From: Halictus rubicundus | Taxonomy: Eukaryota > Arthropoda > Insecta > Hymenoptera > Halictidae | Assembly (NCBI RefSeq): GCF_050948215.1 | Contig: NW_027488896.1 | Location: forward strand, 1-64,000 | DNA length: 64,000 nt | Direction of reading: 5' to 3' | Made by a program: the position numbers and the translations under genes | Shown here: positions 49,701 through 63,600 of the stretch, in pieces | Position numbering within the stretch: the first letter of the stretch is position 1 | Layout of the letters: each line of letters starts with the position of its first letter | Notes under the pieces: model-generated | Told to the model about the DNA's origin: nothing | Databases searched by the model: none | What the model saw: only the letters and a program-made list of their open reading frames with translations

Positions 49701-52700
49701 TATCCTATCCTCTATCATATCCTACACTCTATCCTATCCTATCCTCCATCCTATCCTCCATCCTATCCTATCCTCTATCGTATCCTATCCTGTATCCTAT
49801 CCTATCCTCTATCACATCCTACCCTCTATCGCATCCTACCATATATCCGATACTATTCTCTCTCCTATCCTATCCGCTGTCCAATCCTATCCTCTATCCT
49901 ATCCTATCGTCTATCCTTTCCTATCCTCTATACTCTCCTCTATCGTATCCTATCCTCTATCGTATCCTACCATCTATCCTATCCTATCCTATATCCTATC
50001 CTATCCTCTATCTCATCCTATACTCTATCCAATCCTATCCTCTATCCTATCCTATCCTATATCCTATCCTATCCTCTATCCTATCCTATCCTCTATCCTA
50101 TCTTATCGTATCCTCTATCCCATCCTCTATCCTATACTATCCTCTATCCTATCCTATCCTCTATCATATCCTATCCTCTATCCTATTATATCTTCTATCT
50201 CATCCTATCCTCTATCCTATCCCATCCTCTATCCTATCCTATCCTCTATCATATCCTATCCTCTATCCTATCCTATCTTCTATCTCATCCTATCCTCTAT
50301 CCTATCCTATCCTCTATCATATCCTATCCTATCCTCTATCATATCCTATCCTCTATCCTATCCTATCTTCTATCTCATCCTATCCTCTATCCTATCCTAT
50401 CCTCTATCATATCCTATCCTCTATCCTATCCTATCCTCTATCTCATCCTATCCTCTATTCCATCCTATCCTCCATCCTATCCTATCCTCTATGCTATTCT
50501 ATCCTATATCCTATCCTATCCTCTATCTCATCCTATCCTCTATCCAATCCTATCCTCTATCCTATCCTATCCTATATCCTATCCTATCCTCTATCCTATC
50601 CTATCCTCTATCCTATCCTATCCTCTATCCTATCTTATCGTATCCTCTATCCCATCCTATCCTCCATCCTATCCTATCCTCTATCCTATACTATCCTGTA
50701 TCCTATCCTATCCTCTATCATAACCTATCCTCTATCCTATTATATCTTCTATCTCATCCTATCCTCTATCCTATCCTATCCTCTATCATATCCTATCCTC
50801 TATCCTATCCTATCCTCTATCTCATCCTATCCTGTATTCCATCCTATCCTCCATCCTATCCTATCCTCTATGCTATTCTATCCTATATCCTATCCTATCC
50901 TCTATCTCATCCTATCCTCTATCCAATCCTATCCTCTATCCCATCCTATCCTCCATCCTATCCTATCCTCCATCCTATACTATCCTCTATCCTATCCTCT
51001 CATCTAACATTTCCTATCCTCTATCCCAACCTATCCTCCATCCTCTCCTATCCTCTATCCTATCCTATCCTCTATCTTATCCTATCCTCGATCCCATCCT
51101 ATCCTCCATTCTATCCTGTCCTCTATCCTATACAATCCTCTATCCTATCGTATCCTCTATCGTATCCTACCATTTATCCTATCCTACCATCTATCCTATC
51201 CTATCCTCTATCCCATGCTATCCTCTATCCCGTCCTATCCTCTATCCTATCCCATCCTCTATCCTATTCTATCCTCTATCATATCCTATCCTCTATCCTA
51301 TCCTATCCTCTATCTCATCCTATCCTCTATCCTATCCTATCCTCTATCATATCCTATCCTCTATCCTATCCTATCCTCTATCTCATCCTATCCTCTATTC
51401 CATCCTATCCTCCATCCTATCCTATCCTCTATGCTATTCTATCCTATATCCTATCCTATCCTCTATCTCATCCTATCCTCTATCCAATCCTATCCTCTAT
51501 CCTATAACATCCTATATCCTATCCTATCCTCTATCCTATCCTATCCTCTATCCTATCCTATCCTATCCTCTATCGTATCCTATCATGTATCCTATCCTCC
51601 ATCATATCCTATCCTATATCCTATCCTATCCTCTACCTTATCGTATCCTCTATACCATCCTATCCTCCATCCTATCCTATCCTCTATGCTATTCTATCCT
51701 GTATCCTATCCTATACTCTACCGTATTCTACCATCTATCCTATCCTATCCTCTATCATATCCTATCGTCTATCCTATCCTATCCTCCATCCTATCCTCCA
51801 TCCTATCCTATCCTCTATCGTATCCTATCCTGTATCTTATCCTATCCTCTATCATATCCTACCCTCTATCCAATCCTATCCTCTATCGTATCCTATCTTT
51901 TATCCAATCCTATCCTCTATCTTATCCTATCCTCTATCCAATCCTATCCTCTATCCTATCCTATCCTATATCCTATCCTATCCTCTATCCTATCCTATCC
52001 TCTATCCTATCCTATCCTCTATCCTATCTTATCGTATCCTCTATCCCATCCTATCCTCCATCCTATCCTATCCTCTATCCTATACTATCCTCTATCCTAT
52101 CCTATCCTGTATCATATCCTATCCTGTATCCTATTATATATTCTATCTCATCATATCCTCTATCCTATCTTATCCTCTATCATATCCTATCCTCTATCCT
52201 ATCCTATCCTCTATCTCATCCTATCCTCTATTCCATCCTATCCTCCATCCTATCCTATCCTCTAACCTATTCTACCCTCTATCCAATCCTATCCTCTATC
52301 CTATCCTATCCTATATCCTATCCTATCCTCTATCCTATCCTATCCTCTATCCTATCCTATCCTCTATCTTATCCTATCCTCTATCCCATCCTATCCTCCA
52401 TCTTATCCTATCCTCTATCCCATCCTATCCTCCATTATAACCTATCCACTATCCCATCCTATCCTCTATCCTATTCTACCCTCTATCTAAACCTATCCTC
52501 TATGATATCCTATCCTCTATCCAATCCTATCCTCTATCGTATCCTATCCTTTATCCAATCCTATCCTCTATCTTATCCTATCCTCTATCCTATCCAATCT
52601 TCTATCGTATCCTCTATCCTCTCCTCTATCCTATCCTCTATCCTATCCTATCCTCCATCCTATCCTATCCTCTATCGTATCCTATCCTCTATCCAATCCT

Positions 52701-55700
52701 ATCCTCTATCATATCCTATCCTCAATCCTATCCTATCCTCTATCCCATCCTATCCTCCATCCTATCCTATCCTCCATCCTATCCTATCGTCTATCCTATC
52801 CTATCCTCTATCTTATCCTATCCTCTATCCCATCCTATCCTCCATCCTATCCTATCCTCTATCGTATCCTATCCTGTATCCTATCCTATCCTCTATCATA
52901 TCCTACCCTCTATCGCATCCTACCATATATCCGATACTATTCTCTCTCCTATCCTATCCGCTGTCCAATCCTATCCTCTATCCTATCCTATCGTCTATCC
53001 TTTCCTATCCTCTATACTCTCCTTTATCGTATCCTATCCTCTATCGTATCCTACCATCTATCCTATCCTATCCTCTATCCCATCCCATCCTCTATCCCAT
53101 CCTATCCTCTATCCTATCCCATCCTCTATCGTATCCTATCCTCTATCATATCCTATCCTCTATCCTATCCTATCCTCTATCATATCCTATCCTCTATCCT
53201 ATCCTATCCTCTATCTCATCCTATCCTCTATTCCATCCTACCCTCCATCCTATCCTATCCTCTATCCTATTCTACCCTCTATCCAATCCTATCCTCTATC
53301 CTATCCTATCCTATATCCTATCCTATCCTCTATCATATCCTATCCTCTATCCTATCCTATCCTCTATCTCATCCTATCCTCTATTCCATCCTATCCTCCA
53401 TCCTATCCTATCCTCTATGCTATTCTATCCTATATCCTATCCTATCCTCTATCTCATCCTATACTCTATCCAATCCTATCCTCTATCCTATCCTATCCTA
53501 TATCCTATCCTATCCTCTATCCTATCCTATCCTCTATCCTATCTTATCGTATCCTCTATCCCATCCTATCCTCCATCCTATCCTATCCTCTATCCTATAC
53601 TATCCTCTATCCTATCCTCAATCATATCCTATCCTCTATCCTATTATATCTTCTATCTCATCCTATCCTCTATCCTATCCCATTCTCTATCCTATCCTAT
53701 CCTCTATCATATCCTATCCTCTATCCTATCCTATCTTCTATCTCATCCTATCCTCTATCCTATCCTATCCTCTATCATATCCTATCCTATCCTCTATCAT
53801 ATCCTATCCTCTATCCTATCCTATCTCCTATCTCATCCTATCCTCTATGCTATCCTATCCTCTATCATATCCTATCCTCTATCCTATCCTATCCTCTATC
53901 TCATCCTATCCTCTATTCCATCCTATCCACCATCCTATCCTATCCTCTATGCTATTCTATCCTATATCCTATCCTATCCTCTATCTCATCCTATCCTCTA
54001 TCCAATCCTATCCTCTATCCTATCCTATCCTATATCCTATCCTATCCTCTATCCTATCCTATCCTCTATCCTATCCTATCCTCTATCCTATCTTATCGTA
54101 TCCTCTATCCCATCCTATCCTCCTTCCTATCCTATCCTCTATCCTATAAAATCCTCTATCCTATCCTATCCTCTATCATATCCTATCCTCTATCCTATTA
54201 TATCTTCTATCTCATCCTATCCTCTATCCTATCCTATCCTCTATCATATCCTATCCTCTATCCTATCCTATCCTCTATCTCATCCTATCCTCTATTCCAT
54301 CCTATCCTCCATCCTATCCTATCCTCTATGCTATTCTATCCTATATCCTATCCTATCCTCTATCTCATCCTATCCTCTATCCAATCCTATCCTCCATCCC
54401 ATCCTATCCTCCATCCTATCCTATCCTCCATCCTATACTATCCTCTATCCTATCCTCTCATCTAACATTTCCTATCCTCTATCCCAACCTATCCTCCATC
54501 CTCTCCTATCCTCTATCCTATCCTATCCTCTATCTTATCCTATCCTCTATCCCATCCTATCCTCCATTCTATCCTGTCCTCTATCCTATACAATCCTCTA
54601 TCCTATCGTATCCTCTATCGTATCCTACCATTTATCCTATCCTACCATCTATCCTATCCTATCCTCTATCCCATGCTATCCTCTATCCCATCCTATCCTC
54701 TATCCTATCCCATCCTCTATCCTATTCTATCCTCTATCATATCCTATCCTCTATCCTATCCTATCCTCTATCTCATCCTATCCTCTATAATATCCTATCC
54801 TCTATCATATCCTATCCTCTATCCTATCCTATCCTCTATCTCATCCTATCCTCTATTCCATCCTATCCTCCATCCTATCCTATCCTCTATGCTATTCTAT
54901 CCTATATCCTATCCTATCCTCTATCTCATCCTATCCTCTATCCAATCCTATCCTCTATCCTATAACATCCTATATCCTATCCTATCCTCTATCCTATCCT
55001 ATCCTCTATCCTATCCTATCCTCTATCCTATCCTATCCTATCCTCTATACTATCCTATCCTCTATCGTATCCTATCATGTATCCTATCCTCTATCATATC
55101 CTATCCTATATCCTATCCTATCCTCTACCTTATCGTATCCTCTATCCCATCCTATCCTCCATCCTATCCTATCCTCTATGCTATTCTATCCTGTATCCTA
55201 TCCTATACTTTACCGTATTCTACCATCTATCCTATCCTATCCTCTATCATATCCTATCGTCTATCCTATCCTATCCTCTATCTTATCCTATCCTCTATCC
55301 CATCCTATCCTCTATCCTATCCTATCCTATATCCTATCCTATCCTCTATCCTATCCTACCCTCTATCCTATCTTATCGTATCCTCTATCCCATCCTATCC
55401 TCCATCCTATCCTATCCTCTATCATATCCTATCCTCTATCCTATCCTATCCTCTATCTCATCCTATCCTCTATTCCATCCTACCCTCCATCCTATCCTAT
55501 CCTCTATCCTATTCTACCCTCTATCCAATCCTATCCTCTATCCTATCCTATCCTATATCCTATCCTATCCTCTATCATATCCTATCCTCTATCCTATCCT
55601 ATCCTCTATCTCATCCTATCCTCTATTCCATCCTATCCTCCATCCTATCCTATCCTCTATGCTATTCTATCCTATATCCTATCCTATCCTCTATCTCATC

Positions 55701-57420
55701 CTATACTCTATCCAATCCTATCCTCTATCCTATCCTATCCTATATCCTATCCTATCCTCTATCCTATCCTATCCTCTATCCTATCTTATCGTATCCTCTA
55801 TCCCATCCTATCCTCCATCCTATCCTATCCTCTATCCTATACTATCCTCTATCCTATCCTATCCTCAATCATATCCTATCCTCTATCCTATTATATCTTC
55901 TATCTCATCCTATCCTCTATCCTATCCCATTCTCTATCCTATCCTATCCTCTATCATATCCTATCCTCTATCCTATCCTATCTTCTATCTCATCCTATCC
56001 TCTATCCTATCCTATCCTCTATCATATCCTATCCTATCCTCTATCATATCCTATCCTCTATCCTATCCTATCTTCTATCTCATCCTATCCTCTATCCTAT
56101 CCTATCCTCTATCATATCCTATCCTCTATCCTATCCTATCCTCTATCTCATCCTATCCTCTATTCCATCCTATCCTCCATCCTATCCTATCCTCTATGCT
56201 ATTCTATCCTATATCCTATCCTATCCTCTATCTCATCCTATCCTCTATCCAATCCTATCCTCTATCCTATCCTATCCTATATCCTATCCTATCCTCTATC
56301 CTATCCTATCCTCTATCCTATCCTATCCTCTATCCTATCCTATCCTCTATCCCATCCTATCCTCCTTCCTATCCTATCCTCTATCCTATACTATCCTCTA
56401 TCCTATCCTATCCTCTATCATATCCTATCCTCTATCCTATTATATCTTCTATCTCATCCTATCCTCTATCCTCTCCTATCCTCTATCATATCCTATCCTC
56501 TATCCTATCCTATCCTCTATCTCATCCTATCCTCTATTCCATCCTATCCTCCATCCTATCCTATCCTCTATGCTATTCTATCCTATATCCTATCCTATCC
56601 TCTATATCATCCTATCCTCTATCCAATCCTATCCTCCATCCCATCCTATCCTCCATCCTATCCTATCCTCCATCCTATACTATCCTCTATCCTATCCTCT
56701 CATCTAACATTTCCTATCCTCTATTCCAACCTATCCTCCATCCTCTCCTATCCTCTATCCTATCCTATCCTCTATCTTATCCTATCCTCTATCCCATCCT
56801 ATCCTCCATTCTATCCTGTCCTCTATCCTATACAATCCTCTATCCTATCGTATCCTCTATCGTATCCTACCATTTATCCTATCCTACCATCTATCCTATC
56901 CTATCCTCTATCCCATGCTATCCTCTATCCCATCCTATCCTCTATCCTATCCCATCCTCTATCCTATTCTATCCTCTATCATATCCTATCCTCTATCCTA
57001 TCCTATCCTCTATCTCATCCTATCCTCTATCCTATCCTATCCTCTATCATATCTTATCGTATCCTCTATCCCATCCTATCCTCCATCCTATCCTATCCTC
57101 TATCCTATACTATCCTCTATCCTATCCTATCCTGTATCATATCCTATCCTCTATCCTTTTATATCTTCTATCTCATCCTATCCTCTATCCTATCCTATCC
57201 TCTATCATATCCTATCCTCTATCCTATCCTATCCTCTATCTCATCCTATCCTCTATTCCATCCTATCCTCCATCCTATCCTATCCTCTATGCTATTCTAT
57301 CCTATATCCTATCCTATCCTCTATCTCATCCTATCCTCTATGCTATTCTATCCTATATCCCATCCTATCCTCCATCCTATCCTATCCTCCATCCTATACT
57401 ATCCTCTATCCTATCCTCTC
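43701..57420. repeat. Higher-order block anchored on the CATCTAACATTT marker
   Basis: Markers at 45360, 47917, 51001, 54459, 56701 and 57420 bound units of 2557, 3084, 3458, 2242 and 719 bp. In each of the first five the variant ATGCTATCCTCTATCCC begins exactly 214 bp after the marker (45574, 48131, 51215, 54673, 56915), so the unit head is rigid while the body varies in length. Shared modules starting at ATGATATCC recur at 43731, 46475 and 52502. No gene is seen. Confidence 0.85.
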
Positions 57421-58010
57421 ATCTAACATTTCCTATCCTCTATCCCAACCTATCCTCCATCCTCTCGTATCCTCTATCCTATCCTATGCTCTATCCTATC
57501 CTATCCTCTATCCTATCCTATCTTCTATTATATAAATCCTCTATCCTATCCTATCCTCTATCCTATCCTATCCTATCCTCTATCCTATCCTATACTCTAT
57601 CCTATTCTATCCTCTATCCTATCCTCTATCCTATCCTCTATCCTATCCTCTATCCTATCCCCTATCCTATCCTCTATCATATCCAATCCTCTATGGTATC
57701 ATCTATCCTATCCTATCCTCTATCCTATCTTATCCTCTATCCTATCCTATTGTCTATCCATCCTATCGTCTATCCTACCCTATCCTCTTTCCTATCCTAT
57801 CCACTATCGTATCCAATCCTCTATCCTATACAATCCCCTATCCTATCCTCTATCCTATCCTATCCTTTATACTATCCTATCCTATACTGTATTATATGCT
57901 ATCCTCTATCCTATCCAATCCCCTATCCTATCCTCTATAATATCCTATCCTCTATCCTATAATATCATATATCCTATCCTATTCTCTATCCTATCCTATC
58001 CTCTATCCTA

Positions 58011-58170
58011 TCCATTCCCCAATCGTATCCTCTAACCTATCCTATCCTCTATCCTCTCCTATCCTCTATCCTATCCTATCCTCTATCCTATCCATTCCCC
58101 AATCGTATCCTCTAACCTATCCTATCCTCTATCCTATCCTATCCTCTATCCTATCCTATGCTCTATCCTA
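58011..58170. repeat. 80-bp tandem duplication with rare CCATTCCCCAATCG variant
   Basis: TCCATTCCCCAATCGTATCC occurs at 58011 and again at 58091, followed both times by TCTAACCTATCC. The unit is about 80 bp, not a multiple of 17. Confidence 0.75.
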
Positions 58171-58404
58171 TCCTATCCTCTATCCTATTCTATCTTCTAT
58201 TATATAAATCCTCTATCCTTTCCAATCCTCTATCCTATCCTATCCAATCCTCTGTCCTATCCTATCCTATACTCTATCCTATCCAATCACATATCCTATC
58301 CCCTATCCTATCCTATCCTCTATCCTATCCTATCTTCTATCCTATACAATCCTCTATAATATCCTATCCTCTATCCTATCACATCCTATATGCCATAATA
58401 TCCT

Positions 58405-60659
58405 CTATCCTATCCTATCCTCTAATCTATCCTATCCTCTATCTTATCCTATCCTCTATCCTATCCCATCCTCTATCCTATCCTATCCTATCCTCTATCC
58501 TGTCCTATTCTCTACCCTATCCTCTATCCTATCCTATCCTCTATCCTATCCTATCCTCTATCCTATTCTATCCCCTATCCTACCCTATCCTCTATCGTAT
58601 CCTATCCTCTATCCTATCCAATCCTATATCCTATCCTCAATCCTATCCTATCCTCCATCCTATCCTATCCTCTATTGTATCCTATCCTCTATCCAATCCT
58701 ATCCTCTATCATATCCTATCCTCAATCCCTTCCTATCCTCTATCTTATCGTATCCTCTATCCCATCCTGTCCTCCAACCCATCTTATCCTCCATCCTATA
58801 CTATCCTCTATCCTATCCTATCCTCTATCTTATCCTACCCTCTTCCCCATCCTATCCTCTATAGTATCCTATCCTCTATCGCATCCTACCATATATCAGA
58901 TACTATTCTCTCTCCTATCCCATCCGCTGTCCAATCCTATCCTCTATCCTATCCTATCGTCTATCCTTTCCTATCCTCTATACTCTCCTCTATCGTATCC
59001 TATCCTCTATCGTATCCTACCATCTATCCTATCCTATCCTCTATCCCATCCTATCCTCTATCCCATCCTATCCTCTATCCTATCCCATCCTCTATCCTAT
59101 CCTATCCTCTATCATATCCTATCCTCTATCCTATCCTATCCTCTATCTCATCCTATCCTCTATCCTATCCTATGCTCTTTCATATCCTATCCTCTATCCT
59201 ATTCTATACTCTATCCTATCCTATCGTATCCTCTATCCTATCCTATTCTCTATCCTATCCTCTATCGTCTCCTGTCCTCTATCCTATAAAATCCCCTATC
59301 CTATCCTCTATCCGATCCTATCCTCTATCCTATCCTATCATCTATAATATCGTATCCTCTATCCTATAATATCATCTATCCTATCCTGTCCTCTATCCTA
59401 TTCTATACTCTATCCTATCCTATCCGCTATCCTACCCTATCCTCTATCGTATCCTATTCTCTATCCTATCCAATCCTATATCCTATACTCTATCCTATCC
59501 TATCCTCTATCCTATCCTATCAACAATCATACCCTATTCTCTATCGTATCCTATCCTGTATCCTATCCAATCCTGTATCCTATACTCTATCCTATCCTAT
59601 CCTCTATCGTATCCTATCCTCGGTCCGATCCTACCCTGTATCCTATCCTACCCTCTATCCTATCCTATCCTCTATCCTATCCTATCCTATCCTCCATCCT
59701 GTCCTATCCTATTCTCTATCCTATCCTCTATCCTATCCTATCCTCTATCCTATCCTATCCTCTATAATATCGTATCCTCTATACTATAATATCTTCTACC
59801 CTATCATATCCTCTATTCTATCCAATCCTATATCCTATACTCCATCCTATCCTATCCTCTATCCTATCCTATCCTCTAATCTATCCTATCCTCTATCTTA
59901 TCCTATCCTCTATCCTATCCCATCCTCTATCCTATCCTATCCTATCCTCTATCCTGTCCTATTCTCTACCCTATCCTCTATCCTATCCTATCCTCTATCC
60001 TATCCTATCCTCTATCCTATCCTATCCCCTATCCTACCCTATCCTCTATCGTATCCTATCCTCTATCCTATCCAATCCTATATCCTATCCTCAATCCTAT
60101 CCTATCCTCCATCCTATCCTATCCTCTATTGTATCCTATCCTCTATCCAATCCTATCCTCTATCATATCCTATCCTCAATCCCTTCCTATCCTCTATCTT
60201 ATCGTATCCTCTATCCCATCCTGTCCTCCAACCCATCTTATCCTCCATCCTATACTATCCTCTATCCTATCCTATCCTCTATCTTATCCTACCCTCTTCC
60301 CCATCCTATCCTCTATAGTATCCTATCCTCTATCGCATCCTACCATATATCAGATACTATTCTCTCTCCTATCCCATCCGCTGTCCAATCCTATCCTCTA
60401 TCCTATCCTATCGTCTATCCTTTCCTATCCTCTATACTCTCCTCTATCGTATCCTATCCTCTATCGTATCCTACCATCTATCCTATCCTATCCTCTATCC
60501 CATCCTATCCTCTATCCCATCCTATCCTCTATCCTATCCCATCCTCTATCCTATCCTATCCTCTATCATATCCTATCCTCTATCCTATCCTATCCTCTAT
60601 CTCATCCTATCCTCTATCCTATCCTATGCTCTTTCATATCCTATCCTCTATCCTATCCT
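58405..60659. repeat. Two copies of an ~800-bp segment, 1454 bp apart
   Basis: 58405-59205 and 59859-60659 match, anchored by TCTAATCTATCC (58421 and 59875) and by the GATACTATTC marker. 58675-59208 and 60129-60662 translate identically over about 178 codons. Between and beyond them, a second pair shares CAACAATCATACCC at 59521 and 61979 (2458 bp apart). Confidence 0.78.
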
Positions 60660-63600
60660 ATCCTCTATCTCATCCTATCCTCTATTCCATCCTATCCTCC
60701 ATCCTATCCTATCCTCTAGCCTATCCTATCCTCTATCCTATACAATCGTCTATCCTATCCTATCCTCTACCCTATCCTATCCTCTATCCTATCCCATCCT
60801 CTATCGTATCCTATCATCTATCCTAACCTATCCTCTATCCTATCCTATCCCCTATCCCATCCTATCATCCATCTTATCCTATCCTCTATCCCATCCTATC
60901 GTCCATCCTTAGCTATCCACTATCATATCCTATCCTCTGTCCTATCCTATCCTCTGCCTTATCTTATCCTCTATCCAATCCTATCCACCATCCTATCCGA
61001 TCCTCTATTGAATCCTATCCTATATCCAATCCTATCCTCTATCATATCCTATCCTCAATCCTATCCTATCCTCTATCTTATCGTATCCTCTATCCCATCC
61101 TATCCTCCATCCTATCGTATCCTCACTCCTATCCTATCCTCTATCCTATCCTATCCTCTATCTTATCGTATCCTCTATCCCATCCTGTCCTCCAACCCAT
61201 CTTATCCTCCATCCTATACTATCCTCTATCCTATCCAATCCTCTATCCGATCCTATCCCCTATCTTATCCTATCCTCTATCACATCCTATCCTCCATCTT
61301 ATCCTATCCTCTATCCCATCCTATCCTCCATCCTATCCTATCCTCTATCCAATCCTATCCTCTATCGTATCCTATCCTTTATCCTATCCTATCCTCTATC
61401 CTATTCTATCCTCTATCGTATCCTATCCTCTATCGTATCCTACCATCTATCCTATCCTATCCCCTTTCCCATCCTATCCTCTATCCTATCCTATCCTCTA
61501 TCCTATCCCATCCTCTATCGTATCCTATCCTCTATCCTATCCTATTCTTCTATCCTATGCTATCCTCTATCCTATCCTATCCTCTATCCTATCCTATCCT
61601 CTATCCTATCCTATCCTCTATCTTATCCTATCCTTTATCCTATTCTATACTCTATCCTATCCTATCGTATCCTCTATCCTATCCTATTCTCTATCCTATC
61701 CTCTATCCTATTCTATCCTCTATCGTCTCCTGTCCTCTATCCTATAAAATCCCCTATCCTATCCTCTATCCGATCCTATCCTCTATCCTATCCTATCATC
61801 TATAATATCGTATCCTCTATCCTATAATATCATCTATCCTATCCTGTCCTCTATCCTATTCTATACTCTATCCTATCCTATCCGATATCCTACCCTATCC
61901 TCTATCGTATCCTATTCTCTATCCTATCCAATCCTATATCCTATACTCTATCCTATCCTATCCTCTATCCTATCCTATCAACAATCATACCCTATTCTCT
62001 ATCGTATCCTATCCTGTATCCTATCCAATCCTGTATCCTATACTCTATCCTATCCTTTCCTCTATCGTATCCTATCCTCGGTCCGATCCTATCCTGTATC
62101 CTATCCTACCCTCTATCCTATCCTATCCTCTATCCTATCCTATCCTATCCTCCATCCTGTCCTATCCTATTCTCTATCCTATCCTCTATCCTATCCTATC
62201 CTCTATCCTATCCTATCCTCTATCCTATCCTATCCTCTATCCTATCCTATCCTCTATCCTATCCTATCCTCTATCCTATCCTATCCTCTATCCTATCCTA
62301 TCCTCTAACCTATCCTATCCTCTATCCTATCATATCCTCTATCCTATCCTATCCTCTATCCTATCCTATCCTCTATCCTATCCTATCCTCTATCCTGTCC
62401 TATTCTCTATCCTATCCTCTATCCTATTCTATCCTCTATCCTATCCTATCCTCTATCCTATCCTATCCCCTATCCTACCCTATCCTCTATCGTATCCTAT
62501 CCTCTATCCTATCCAATCCTATATCCTATACTCTATCCTAACCTATCCTCTATCCTATCCTATCCTCTATGCTATCCTATCCTCTATAATATCGTATCCT
62601 CTATCCTATAATATCTTGTACCCTATCCTATTCTCTATCCTATCCTATCCTCTATCGTATCCTATCCTCTATCCTATCCTATCCTCTATCCTATCCTATC
62701 CTCTATAATATCGTACCCTCTATCCTATAATATCCTCTATCCTATCCTGTCCTCTATCCTATTCTATACTCTATGCTTTCCTATCCGCTATCCTACCCTA
62801 TCCTCTATCGTATCCTATCCTCTATCCTATCCAGTCCTATATCCTATACTCCATCCTATCCTATCCTCTATCCTATCCTATCCTCTATCCTATCCTATCC
62901 TCTATCCTATCCTATCCTCTATCTTATCCTATCCTTTATCCTATTCTATACTCTATCCTATCCTATCGTATCCTCTATCCTATCCTATTCTCTATCCTAT
63001 CCTCTATCCTATTCTATCCTCTATCGTCTCCTGTCGTCTATCCTATCCAATCCCCTATCCTATCCTCTATCCGATCCTGTCCTCTATCCTATCCTATCCT
63101 CTATCCTATCCTATCCGCTATCCTACCCTATCCTCTATCGTATCCTATCCTCTATCCTATCCAATCCTATATCCTATACTCTATCCTATCCTATCCTCTA
63201 TCCTATCCTATCCTCTATCGTATCCTATCCGATCCTCAATCCTATCCTCGGTCCGATCCTATCCTGTATCCTATCTTATCCTCTATCCTATCCTATCCTA
63301 TCCTCTATCCTGTCCTATCCTATTCTCTATCCTATCCTCTATCCTATCCTATCCTCTATCCTATCCTATCCTCTATCCTATCCTACCCTCTAACCTATCC
63401 TATCCTCTATCCTATCCTATCCGCTATCCTACCCTATCCTCTGTCGTATCCCATACTCTATCCTATCCAATCCTATATCCTATACTCCATCCTATCCTAT
63501 CCTCTATCCTATCCTATCCTCTATCCTATCATATCCTCTATCTTATCCTATCCTCTATCCTATTCTATACTCTATCCTCTCCTATCGTATCCTCTATCCT

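Noticed and set aside
57531..58208. TATAAA at 57531 and 58203 as promoters
   Set aside because: Both are variants inside TATTATATAAATCC satellite monomers with no gene downstream.
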